Assembly (NCBI GenBank): GCA_963790965.1
Contig: CAWBQO010000001.1
Coordinates: 434,001-498,000 of the forward strand
From: CAWBQO01 sp963790965
GTDB taxonomy: Bacteria; Bacteroidota; Rhodothermia; Rhodothermales; DASSAV01
Reading direction: 5' to 3'
Length of the DNA: 64,000 bases
In this document: in pieces, positions 45,006-52,442 of the stretch
Layout of the letters: every line of letters begins with the position of its first letter
Numbering within the stretch: the first letter of the stretch is position 1
Made by a program: the position numbers and the translations under genes
The notes under the pieces: generated by a model
Told to the model about the DNA's origin: nothing
Database searches by the model: none
What the model saw: only the letters and a program-made list of their open reading frames with translations

Positions 45006-46259
45006 ATGTTGACAGGAACCAACCTTAAGTACACGAAAGCCTACAACGTCCGAATCGTTCTCGAGACGATCCGGCTCTACGGCCCCGTTTCGCGCATAGA
45101 AGTCTCCAGGCGCACGGAACTGACGGCGCAGACGGTGTCGAACATCTCGCGACGCCTCATCCAGGCCGGGCTTATTTTCGAAGCCGAACGTTTGCGCGAG
45201 GGGCGCGGCGCGCCGGCAACGCTCCTGCGTCTCAATCCGGAAGGGGCATTCTCTGTTGGCCTCGACGTGGATAAGGACCACCTCACGGCCATCCTGATGG
45301 ACTTTGAAGGCAACGTGCGGCAGCGATCCAGCTTCGACCTGGACTTTCCGTCTCCGGACGAGGCCATGGATCTGCTCGAAAAGACGGCGCTCGACCTGAT
45401 TAACAAGGAATCCGCGCCGATGGACCGGATCTGGGGCGTGGGGGTCGGCCTGCCCGGCCCGATGAAAGTGACCGAGGGCAACGTTACCGCCTCGGTCGCG
45501 AACCCGTCGGCGTTTCCCGGCTGGGTGGACGTTCCGGTTCTGGATATTTTAACGAAGCGGCTCGGGTTGCCGGTGTACCTCGAAAACAACGGCACGGCTG
45601 CCGCAGTCGGGGAGCGGTGGTATGGCGCGGGGAAGCACGCCTCTACCTTCTTTTACGTCTTTTTCGGAGCAGGTCTCGGGGGCGGTCTCGTGATCAACGG
45701 TCAGCCGCACGAAGGCTTCTCCGGCAATGCCGGCGAGCTGGGTTATTACCCGAGCACCGATCCTGTAGACGCCGCCGAAGGCTTTTCGAGACCGCACCTT
45801 GGAGTTCACTTCAACCTGCCGAGGCTCTACCGCCGCTTGCGCGACGCAGACGTAGACGCCGCCCGGCCGCGCGATCTCGACCGCCTCTACCGCGAACACC
45901 ATCCGATGATTATCGAGTGGATGGACGAAGGCGCTGCGCTCCTCGCCCCGCTCATGCTCGCGATCGAGTACCTCATCGACCCGGAGGCCATCATCTTCGG
46001 CGGCCGCCTCTCTGACGTCATTATCGACGGGTTGCTCGACCGTATCAAGAGAATTCTTCCGGCACTTCGCGTGGACAACAGGCCATCCAAGCTTGCCCTG
46101 CAGCGCGCCACCGCAGGCTCGGACGCCGCCGCCCTCGGCGTGGCCACGCTCCCGCTCTACGCCTCCTTCGCACCGGACCCAGACGTGCTCATGAAGAAAG
46201 GCGAGGCGGAGCTTGGCAGCGACCACCAGCTCGATCGCCGGTTGATGTTTGTTTCCTGA
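45006..46259 (+). CDS. ROK-family transcriptional regulator
   Basis: A 417-residue repressor-type protein. The N-terminal winged helix (about 8-75; NVRIVLETIRLYGPVSRIEV, QTVSNISRRLIQAGLI) is joined to a sugar-kinase-fold ROK domain (GVGVGLPGPMKVTEG, YLENNGTAAAVGERWYGAG, FFGAGLGGGLVINGQPHEGF). The usual ROK zinc motif (CxCGxxGC after GHxxxxxxG) is replaced by GELGYYPSTDPVDAAEGF, with no Cys, so zinc is not bound there. The start at 45006 follows a TAnnTTTG promoter. The gene is convergent with galK and separated from it by a terminator. A role in galactose or arabinan control is only inferred. Confidence 0.88.
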   Translation: MLTGTNLKYTKAYNVRIVLETIRLYGPVSRIEVSRRTELTAQTVSNISRRLIQAGLIFEAERLREGRGAPATLLRLNPEGAFSVGLDVDKDHLTAILMDFEGNVRQRSSFDLDFPSPDEAMDLLEKTALDLINKESAPMDRIWGVGVGLPGPMKVTEGNVTASVANPSAFPGWVDVPVLDILTKRLGLPVYLENNGTAAAVGERWYGAGKHASTFFYVFFGAGLGGGLVINGQPHEGFSGNAGELGYYPSTDPVDAAEGFSRPHLGVHFNLPRLYRRLRDADVDAARPRDLDRLYREHHPMIIEWMDEGAALLAPLMLAIEYLIDPEAIIFGGRLSDVIIDGLLDRIKRILPALRVDNRPSKLALQRATAGSDAAALGVATLPLYASFAPDPDVLMKKGEAELGSDHQLDRRLMFVS

Positions 46260-46275
46260 ACGCGGCCCAAAGACG

Positions 46276-46310
46276 AGGGGGCGGCTCGCACCAACGAGTC
46301 GCCCCCTTTT
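46276..46310 (+). terminator. Rho-independent terminator of the ROK gene
   Basis: AGGGGGCGGCTCG (46276-46288) and CGAGTCGCCCCCT form a 13-bp stem with one G-T pair and a 6-base loop, ending in TTTT (46307-46310). It lies 16 bases after the stop. Confidence 0.85.
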
Positions 46311-46331
46311 CGTCGTCCTGATGGATCCGCC

Positions 46332-47465
46332 TCAGACCAGTTCTGTTCCTGCCATGGCATGGCAAACATAGAGTTGGGGCTTGACTCTGGCTTTGCGCTC
46401 GTATCCTTCTGAAACAGTCGCAACGAACGCCGGGGCATTCACTTCTTTGACGAGCGCAACGGCGCAGCCGCCGAAACCGGCTCCCGTCATACGCGCGCCG
46501 ATGCAGGCGGGATGGGCCTGCGCTGCCTCCACCATGAGATCGAGTTCGCGGCTCGACACCTCGAAGTCATCGCGCAGGCTCGTGTGGCTCTCGTTCATAA
46601 GCCGCCCCAGCCCCGCGGCGTCGCCCTGCCGCATCTTTTCCGCTGCCGCAAGCGTTCGCTCGTTTTCCGTGATGACGTGACGGGCGCGCTTGCGCGTGAC
46701 CTCCGGCAGTCCGTCCGCGCGCGCCTCAAACTCCTCCGATGTCACGTCGCGTAGGGCGGGAACGCCAAAGAAGGCCGCCGCTTCTTCGCACTGCCTCCGG
46801 CGTTCGTTGTAGGCGGAGTCCACCAGTCCGCGCCGGGTGCCCGTGTCCATGATCACGATGGCGGCTTCCTTCGGCAGCGGTGCCGGTTCAGTGTCGAGCG
46901 AGCGGCAATCGATGAGCAGGGCCGTGCCCTCCTTGCCGGAGGCAACGATCATCTGGTCCATGATGCCGCAGTTCACGCCCACCCAGTTATTCTCCACCCG
47001 CTGTCCGAGTAGCGCCATGTCCGTCGGCGTCCAGTCGAAGCCGGACACGGCCGCAAAGGATCGTTCCACGGCAAGCTCCAGAGCGGCGGAGGAGGAGAGT
47101 CCCGCGCCGCGCGGCACGTCGCCGCCCATGACTCCTTCCCAGCCCTTGAGCGTGTGCCCGGCCTTCTGCAGTTCATGCGCTGCGCCCCGGGCATATTCGA
47201 GCCACCCTTTGCCTTTCTCTTTAAGATCGTCCAGGTCAAAACTCGCCGGCGAGGAAAAGTCCAGCGAGTAGATCGAGACGCGCCGGTCGCTGCGGGGGCG
47301 AAGCGCAATCCAGATCGCGCGGTCGATGGCAGCCGGCAGCACAAACCCATCATTGTAGTCGGTATGCTCGCCGATGAGGTTCACCCGGCCGGGCGAGCGC
47401 ACCACGTAAGTGGGATTGCCGCCGAACTGATCTTTAAAAGCGGAAAGGATTTGGTCGCGAGTCAT
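46332..47465 (-). CDS. galK: Galactokinase
   Basis: Phosphorylates D-galactose at C1 with ATP, the first Leloir step. 377 residues of the GHMP family: the galactokinase signature SPGRVNLIGEHTDYNDGFVL at about residue 24, the ATP loop GDVPRGAGLSSSAALE, CGIMDQMIVASG with the catalytic Asp, and MTGAGFGGCAVALV near the C-terminus. It is the last gene of the gal operon, 83 bases after galE, and is convergent with the ROK gene. Confidence 0.96.
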   Translation of the reverse strand: MTRDQILSAFKDQFGGNPTYVVRSPGRVNLIGEHTDYNDGFVLPAAIDRAIWIALRPRSDRRVSIYSLDFSSPASFDLDDLKEKGKGWLEYARGAAHELQKAGHTLKGWEGVMGGDVPRGAGLSSSAALELAVERSFAAVSGFDWTPTDMALLGQRVENNWVGVNCGIMDQMIVASGKEGTALLIDCRSLDTEPAPLPKEAAIVIMDTGTRRGLVDSAYNERRRQCEEAAAFFGVPALRDVTSEEFEARADGLPEVTRKRARHVITENERTLAAAEKMRQGDAAGLGRLMNESHTSLRDDFEVSSRELDLMVEAAQAHPACIGARMTGAGFGGCAVALVKEVNAPAFVATVSEGYERKARVKPQLYVCHAMAGTELV

Positions 47466-47548
47466 GGTCTAGGTGAGTTAAGTGGCTGTTGGAGCAAGGT
47501 GAACACGAGCCTGTCGCCAAAGCTTGTATAAATTAAATCAGGAGGCTC

Positions 47549-48553
47549 TCAAAGTGCAGGAGAGGGCTTCTCGCTCGTCGCGTAGCCGTTCGGATGGAGT
47601 TGGTGCCACGCCCAGGCGCTCTCCATGATGTCTTTTAGGTCGGGGAAACGCGGCTTCCATCCGAGTTCATGGCGCACGCGGTCACTCGCAGCGACGAGCA
47701 CCGCCGGATCGCCCGCGCGGCGCTCGCCGAGAACGACGGGAATGGAGTGGCCGGTTACGGCGCGCGCCACATCGACGACTTCCTTTACGCTGTAGCCCTG
47801 TCCGTTGCCGAGATTGTACGTGCGGCTGCCCCGGTCGAGCGCCTTCAGCGCAAGGATATGCGCCTGCGCCAGATCGAGCACGTGAATGTAGTCGCGGATA
47901 CACGTCCCGTCGGGCGTCTCGTAATCGTCGCCGAAGATGGTAATGCTTTCGCGCCGGCCGAGCGCCACTTCGAGCACGAGCGGAATCAGGTGCGTCTCCG
48001 GGTCGTGGTCCTCCCCGAGGTCTGGCGAGGCCGCCCCGCACGCATTGAAGTAGCGCAGGGCGGCGTAGCGCATCCCGTACCGTTCGTCCATCCAGTGGAG
48101 CATGCGCTCGAGGATGAACTTCGCTTCGCCATACGGACTCCCCGGCCGAATGGGCGTCGTTTCGTCGATCGGAATGCGCTCCGGCAATCCGAAAAGATTG
48201 GCGGTCGAGGAGAGAATAAACCGTCGCACGCCGTGCTTTGCCGCCGCCTCCAGGAGGTTCGTCCCGCATTGCACGTTCTCGCCGAGGTACTTGAACGGCT
48301 TCTGCATGGACTCGCCCACGAGCGAGTACGAGGCAAAGTGCATGATCGCCTCCGGCTGGTGCTCGGCAATGGCCGCCTCGATGGCCTCTGCATTGGCAAG
48401 GTCGCCTCTCACAAAGGTCGCCTCCGGGTGAACCGCCTCGCGATGTCCCTGGTAGAGGTTATCGAACACAACGACTTCTTCCCCTTCGCGAACCAGTTCA
48501 GAAACGACGGCACTGCCGATATACCCGGCTCCGCCGGTAACGAGCGTCTTCAT
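47549..48553 (-). CDS. galE: UDP-glucose 4-epimerase
   Basis: Interconverts UDP-galactose and UDP-glucose. 334 residues. The start at 48553 gives KTLVTGGAGYIGSAVVSELV; further motifs are the FASYSLVGESMQKPFKYLGEN segment, SSTANLFG and the Tyr/Lys pair in SPYGEAKFILERML, ALRYFNACGA, and GTCIRDYIHVLDLAQAH. The ATG overlaps the galT stop by 4 bases. The length and all signature blocks match GalE. Confidence 0.95.
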   Translation of the reverse strand: MKTLVTGGAGYIGSAVVSELVREGEEVVVFDNLYQGHREAVHPEATFVRGDLANAEAIEAAIAEHQPEAIMHFASYSLVGESMQKPFKYLGENVQCGTNLLEAAAKHGVRRFILSSTANLFGLPERIPIDETTPIRPGSPYGEAKFILERMLHWMDERYGMRYAALRYFNACGAASPDLGEDHDPETHLIPLVLEVALGRRESITIFGDDYETPDGTCIRDYIHVLDLAQAHILALKALDRGSRTYNLGNGQGYSVKEVVDVARAVTGHSIPVVLGERRAGDPAVLVAASDRVRHELGWKPRFPDLKDIMESAWAWHQLHPNGYATSEKPSPAL

Positions 48554-49593
48554 TGTACGTGTCGATAATGCGTGTCGGAGGTCTCGCGCAGCCTCTCGGC
48601 CGCTTGCTCGGACGTGAGGTCGCGCTGCGCCTCGCCGAGCATCTCGTAGCCCACCATGAACTTGCGGACGGTGGCCGAGCGCAGGAGCGGCGGATAGAAG
48701 TGCGCGTGAAGCTGCCAGTGCTCGCCGTCCTTGCCGTCGTAAGGCGCGCCGTGCCAGCCCATCGAGTACGGGAATGCCGTTTCGAAAAGGTTGTCGTAGC
48801 GCGTCAAGAGGCTCTTCAGAATCGCGGCAAGGCTGTCGCGCTCCGACTCGTTCAGGTCGGGAAGGCGCAAGACGTGCCGGCGCGGCAGAAGAAGCGTCTC
48901 GAACGGCCACGTGGCCCAGTAGGGGACAACCGCCAGCCAGTCGTCATTCTCCACCACGATCCGCTCCTTCCGTTCGGCCTCGGCCTCCGCGTAGGAGACG
49001 AGCAGCGGCTCGCCATGCTCCGCCATCCACGCCTTCTGGTGGACGTCCTCGGTGGCGGGGCCGGTCGGGACGGTGTCGAGCGCCCAGATCTGCCCGTGCG
49101 GGTGCGGGTTCGAGCAGCCCATTGCGCTGCCCTTGTTCTCGAACACCTGCACCCACTTGTACGTGCGCCCCAGCTCCTCCGTCTGCTCCGCCCAAACGTC
49201 CACGACGCGGCGAACATCGGGCTGCGCCATTTCGGGAAGCGTCAGGTCGTGTCGGGGCGAGAAGCAGATCACGCGGCACTCGCCCGAAATGCCCTCCTGC
49301 TTGAGGAGCGGATGGCCGGAAGGGGCCGTACCCGGCGAACCCGGCAGCAGCGCGGGGAAGTCGTTGGGAAAGACGAAGGTGGAGGTGTAATTCGGGTTCT
49401 TATGCCCGCCCGCCCGCTCGTTTCCCGGGCAGAGATAGCACCCCGGGTCATGCGCCGGTCGCTCCTCCGGCGGTCTGCGCTCCACCTGGCCCTGCCACGG
49501 CCGCTTCATGCGGTGCGGCGAGACGAGCACCCACTCGGCCGTGAGCTGATTGTAACGGCGGTAAGGGTGATCCGAGGAGGGGTTATTCGGCAT
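48550..49593 (-). CDS. galT: Galactose-1-phosphate uridylyltransferase
   Basis: Transfers UMP from UDP-glucose to galactose-1-phosphate. 347 residues. A zinc site is suggested by DPGCYLCPGNERAGG, and the catalytic histidine lies in the GalT signature GCSNPHPHGQIWA. HWQLHAHFYPPLLRSATVRK is the C-terminal zinc/His region. The start at 49593 overlaps the galM stop by 11 bases; the open frame upstream is galM sequence in another frame. Translation is coupled on both sides. Confidence 0.95.
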   Translation of the reverse strand: MPNNPSSDHPYRRYNQLTAEWVLVSPHRMKRPWQGQVERRPPEERPAHDPGCYLCPGNERAGGHKNPNYTSTFVFPNDFPALLPGSPGTAPSGHPLLKQEGISGECRVICFSPRHDLTLPEMAQPDVRRVVDVWAEQTEELGRTYKWVQVFENKGSAMGCSNPHPHGQIWALDTVPTGPATEDVHQKAWMAEHGEPLLVSYAEAEAERKERIVVENDDWLAVVPYWATWPFETLLLPRRHVLRLPDLNESERDSLAAILKSLLTRYDNLFETAFPYSMGWHGAPYDGKDGEHWQLHAHFYPPLLRSATVRKFMVGYEMLGEAQRDLTSEQAAERLRETSDTHYRHVQ

Positions 49594-50755
49594 TCTGCCC
49601 CTCGTCGGTTGTGGTAAATCGATAAACCGTGGTGGACTGGTAGGTGTCGCCCGGCTGCAGAATGGTCGAGGGGAAGGTCGACTGGTTGGGCGAATCCGGG
49701 AAGTGCTGCGTCTCGAGCGCGACGCCGGTGCGATGGTTGATCGGCTTGCCGCCACGGCCGATCAGCGTCCCGTCGAGAAAGTTGCCCGAGTAGAACTGAA
49801 GGCCCGGTTCGGTGGTCAGGATCTCCATGACGCGACCCGAGGAGGGATCGATGAGGCGCGCCGCCAGCTCGAGGTCGTTCTCGCTCTCGCGGTCGAGCAC
49901 CCAGTTGTGGTCGTATCCGGGACCGTTGCGAATCTGATCGTCGTCGGCGTCAACCCGCTCGCCGATCGGCGTAGCCGTCCGGAAATCGAACGGCGTTCCT
50001 TCCACCGAAACAAGCTCGCCGGTCGGGATGAGTGTCGAATCGACCGGCGTGTAGCGGCTCGCGTCGATCATCAGCTCGTGGTCGAGGACGGAGTTGGAGA
50101 AATCGCCCGTCAGGTTGAAGTAGGTGTGCTGCGTCAGGTTGACCGGCGTCGCCTTATCGGTCTCGGCTTCATAGTCGATACGGAGTTCGTTGTTGTCGGT
50201 CAGGGCGTACGTCACCTTGACATCGAGATTGCCGGGGTAGCCCTCCTCCATATCCGGGCTGCGGCGCGTGAGGACGAGGCCGACGGCGCTGTCGTGCTCA
50301 AATGGCTCGGCATTCCAGAAGACCTTATCAAAGCCTTTGTTGCCGCCGTGCAGCGAGTTCGGGCCATTGTTCGTTGCGAGGGTGTATTCCTGGCCGTCGA
50401 GCGTAAAGCGGCCGTTGGCGATGCGATTGCCGTAGCGGCCGATGATGGCGCCGAAGTACGGGCTTTCGTCCAGATACGATGAAAGCGAGTCGTAGCCAAT
50501 CGTAACGTCCTCAAAGTTGCCGTTGCGGTCCGGTGCCGTCAGCGAGAGAATGATGCCGCCGTAATTGGTCACCCGGGCTTCCATCCCGTTGTGGTTGCGC
50601 AGCGTGTAGACGGTCGCCTTCTCTCCGGACGAATCCTGTCCAAAGGGAGCGGAAGAAACGCGCTCGTCGGTTTCGGGAGCGGGTGCGTTGCAGGCCTGCA
50701 AAAAGAGCAGAGCGCCGAGCGCGACGGAGAGGCAGGTAAGGAGGGAAGTTCGCAT
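49583..50755 (-). CDS. galM: Aldose 1-epimerase (mutarotase), lipoprotein
   Basis: Interconverts alpha and beta anomers of galactose, probably outside the cytoplasm. 390 residues with a lipoprotein leader (MRTSLLTCLSVALGALLFLQ followed by AC). Catalytic residues appear in GPNSLHGGNKGFDKVFW (His), NLTQHTYFNLTG (His) and GVALETQHFPDSPNQS (Glu). The start at 50755 fits the signal; an ATG at 50797 would add 14 residues. It follows the LacI gene by 56 bases and opens the Leloir genes. An envelope-anchored mutarotase next to cytoplasmic Leloir enzymes would prepare sugar before import. Confidence 0.93.
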   Translation of the reverse strand: MRTSLLTCLSVALGALLFLQACNAPAPETDERVSSAPFGQDSSGEKATVYTLRNHNGMEARVTNYGGIILSLTAPDRNGNFEDVTIGYDSLSSYLDESPYFGAIIGRYGNRIANGRFTLDGQEYTLATNNGPNSLHGGNKGFDKVFWNAEPFEHDSAVGLVLTRRSPDMEEGYPGNLDVKVTYALTDNNELRIDYEAETDKATPVNLTQHTYFNLTGDFSNSVLDHELMIDASRYTPVDSTLIPTGELVSVEGTPFDFRTATPIGERVDADDDQIRNGPGYDHNWVLDRESENDLELAARLIDPSSGRVMEILTTEPGLQFYSGNFLDGTLIGRGGKPINHRTGVALETQHFPDSPNQSTFPSTILQPGDTYQSTTVYRFTTTDEGQNAE

Positions 50756-50811
50756 GGTTGCAGTTCGACTGGATGACGGATTAGATGAATGACGCAAGGT
50801 AAGGATGAAGA

Positions 50812-51825
50812 TTACGCCGTTTCCCGCATGACGAGGCGAGCATCGAGTATAACCTTCTCGACGGCAGGTGACCGGCCGTGCTCGATCTGCCGGATGAGCA
50901 GTTCTGCCGCCTGCTTGCCCATTTCAAACTTGGGCACGTGAATCGTGGTGAGGCCGACCGGAAGATAGTCAAGAAGGTGCAGGTCGTCGAATCCGACGAC
51001 GGCCACCTCGCCGGGCACGCTGATGCCGAGTTCCTTCAGCGCCCGAAGGAGTCCGAGCGCCACCAGGTCGTTGTAGCACGTTACGCCGGTGGGACGGTCT
51101 TTCGTCACCTCCGAAAAGTATTTCAGGCCCGCCCGGTAGCCTTCCTCGAGCGACGAGCCGGCCTCGACGATCATGCTGTCGCGGCAGACGTGGCGGCTTT
51201 CGCTAAATGCGCGGCGCACGCCCTGGACCCGTTCGTCGCTGTGCGAGGAGTAGCTCGGACCGGCAAAGTGGATGATGTGCGTGTGTCCGCGGTCGAACAA
51301 GTGCTTAGCCGCAAGCGCCGATGCGCGCACGTTGTCGATGTCCACAAGGCTCGCCTGCACGCCTCGGACCCGTTCGAGCAGCACGAAGGGCATCTTGCTC
51401 CGCTTCAGCTCGAAGATGTGCGAGAGGTCCGTGTCGTCGTTGAGGATCGGGGTGACGATGAGGCCGTCGAAGTCGCGCGCGCGGCACTGCTCGACGATCT
51501 GCTTCTCGTACGAGTATTCGCCTTCGGAGGAGGCCACGTAAACCTGGTAGCCATGCTCGAACGCCGCTTGCTGTATGCCGCCGACCGCTTCGGCGTAGTA
51601 CGGGTTTGCGGCCTCTTTCGTCACGAAGCCGAGCGACTTTCCCGATGACAACGGCGTTCGCCGCTGCGCCGAAGCGCGCGGGCGGTAGTCGAGTTCATCG
51701 ATGATGCGCTGGATGTTCTGCCGCGTGCCCTCGCTGACGATGTCCTTATGGTTGAGCACCGCAGACACGGTGGACTTCGAGACGCCCGCCCTCCGCGCAA
51801 CTTCTGAAATGGTAGGATTCTTCAT
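50812..51825 (-). CDS. LacI-family transcriptional regulator of the gal operon
   Basis: 337 residues. The HTH is TISEVARRAGVSKSTVSAVL, followed by a hinge and a sugar-binding domain (LGFVTKEAANPYYAEAVGGI, FAGPSYSSHSDERVQGVRRA, GLTTIHVPKFEMGKQAAEL). It resembles the LacI protein at 8709-9740 throughout, including the SDER-GVRRAFS segment. It is the first gene of lacI-galM-galT-galE-galK, so it probably controls its own operon. Galactose as effector is inferred. Confidence 0.9.
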   Translation of the reverse strand: MKNPTISEVARRAGVSKSTVSAVLNHKDIVSEGTRQNIQRIIDELDYRPRASAQRRTPLSSGKSLGFVTKEAANPYYAEAVGGIQQAAFEHGYQVYVASSEGEYSYEKQIVEQCRARDFDGLIVTPILNDDTDLSHIFELKRSKMPFVLLERVRGVQASLVDIDNVRASALAAKHLFDRGHTHIIHFAGPSYSSHSDERVQGVRRAFSESRHVCRDSMIVEAGSSLEEGYRAGLKYFSEVTKDRPTGVTCYNDLVALGLLRALKELGISVPGEVAVVGFDDLHLLDYLPVGLTTIHVPKFEMGKQAAELLIRQIEHGRSPAVEKVILDARLVMRETA

Positions 51826-52017
51826 AAACGACCTGAACCTGTCTTCCTACGAGAAGGCCGGCCCGTTGAATGCTCGTGGCAGGGGAATGCCGGAACCGCC
51901 GGGTTGTGCAGACCGGCGGCATTTTACCGCTATAATGTAATCGAACCCGAACAAAACCGCAAGATGTGTTTGATGTGCAGGTGAGGGTCTGCAGAGATTC
52001 AGAGGCTACTACGCTAT

Positions 52018-52038
52018 GAAAAAGCCTCTGTAGGCTTT
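52018..52038 (-). terminator. Minus-strand intrinsic terminator in the divergent region
   Basis: AAAGCCT (52021-52027) and AGGCTTT (52032-52038) form a 7-bp stem with a 4-base loop. On the minus strand TTTTTC follows. No minus-strand gene is seen to its right, so it would stop antisense or leader transcription. Confidence 0.55.
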
Positions 52039-52242
52039 CTAAGGCCGTTGAATAAGCGGGGAATACCGTCCGAGAAGAGAATCATTTCGCGCCGGTTGCC
52101 ATCAAACGGAACTGCAGACCGGTGAAAGGCGGGACTGCCCACAGCAAGTGACGAACCTTTTTGTTTCCCGTAAAACCGCATTCTACAAGCCCTTGGGGCC
52201 GATCAAGCCTCATAGGGTACGCCGAAGTGCCCCATCGAAAAC

Positions 52243-52271
52243 TTGACTAATATCCGGAAGTCCCGTATCAT
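52243..52271 (+). promoter_or_regulatory. Sigma-70-like promoter of the second susC
   Basis: TTGACT (52243-52248) and TATCAT (52266-52271) are separated by exactly 17 bases. Transcription would begin near 52278, leaving a leader of about 165 bases. Confidence 0.6.
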
Positions 52272-52442
52272 CGAACTGTTTGCGCGGGGTCGCACCAGAT
52301 CGAACTTCGAAACTGGTTCGAGGTTCTACTTGCTGGTAGCGCTTCCTCAAACGCGAATGACCCTCACCCAGCGGGGCTGTTGAGCGGCTCGCACCGCCCA
52401 GTCGCCCCCTCTATTTAACGAATTAACTTGAGCAGACATCCT

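Larger units (their letters stand above)
51826..52442. promoter_or_regulatory. Divergent control region between lacI-gal and the second PUL
   Basis: About 620 bases without a gene. Contents: a GC hairpin CCGCCGG/CCGGCGG at 51896-51919, TATAAT at 51931-51936, a minus-strand terminator at 52018-52038, the susC promoter at 52243-52271 and the imperfect repeat TCGAAC...GTTCGA around 52300-52320. A short open frame overlapping the promoter is not called. Confidence 0.55.

Noticed and set aside
52295..52335. TGGTTCGAGGTTC as a tRNA T-arm.
   Set aside because: The loop does not fit TTCRANY, and no matching acceptor or anticodon arms were found.
52243..52383. Short plus-strand frame starting TTG, encoding NIRKSRIIELFARG, reminiscent of a transposase N-terminus.
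   Set aside because: It overlaps a clear TTGACT-N17-TATCAT promoter for susC and ends without any further transposase feature; no inverted repeats or target duplication seen.
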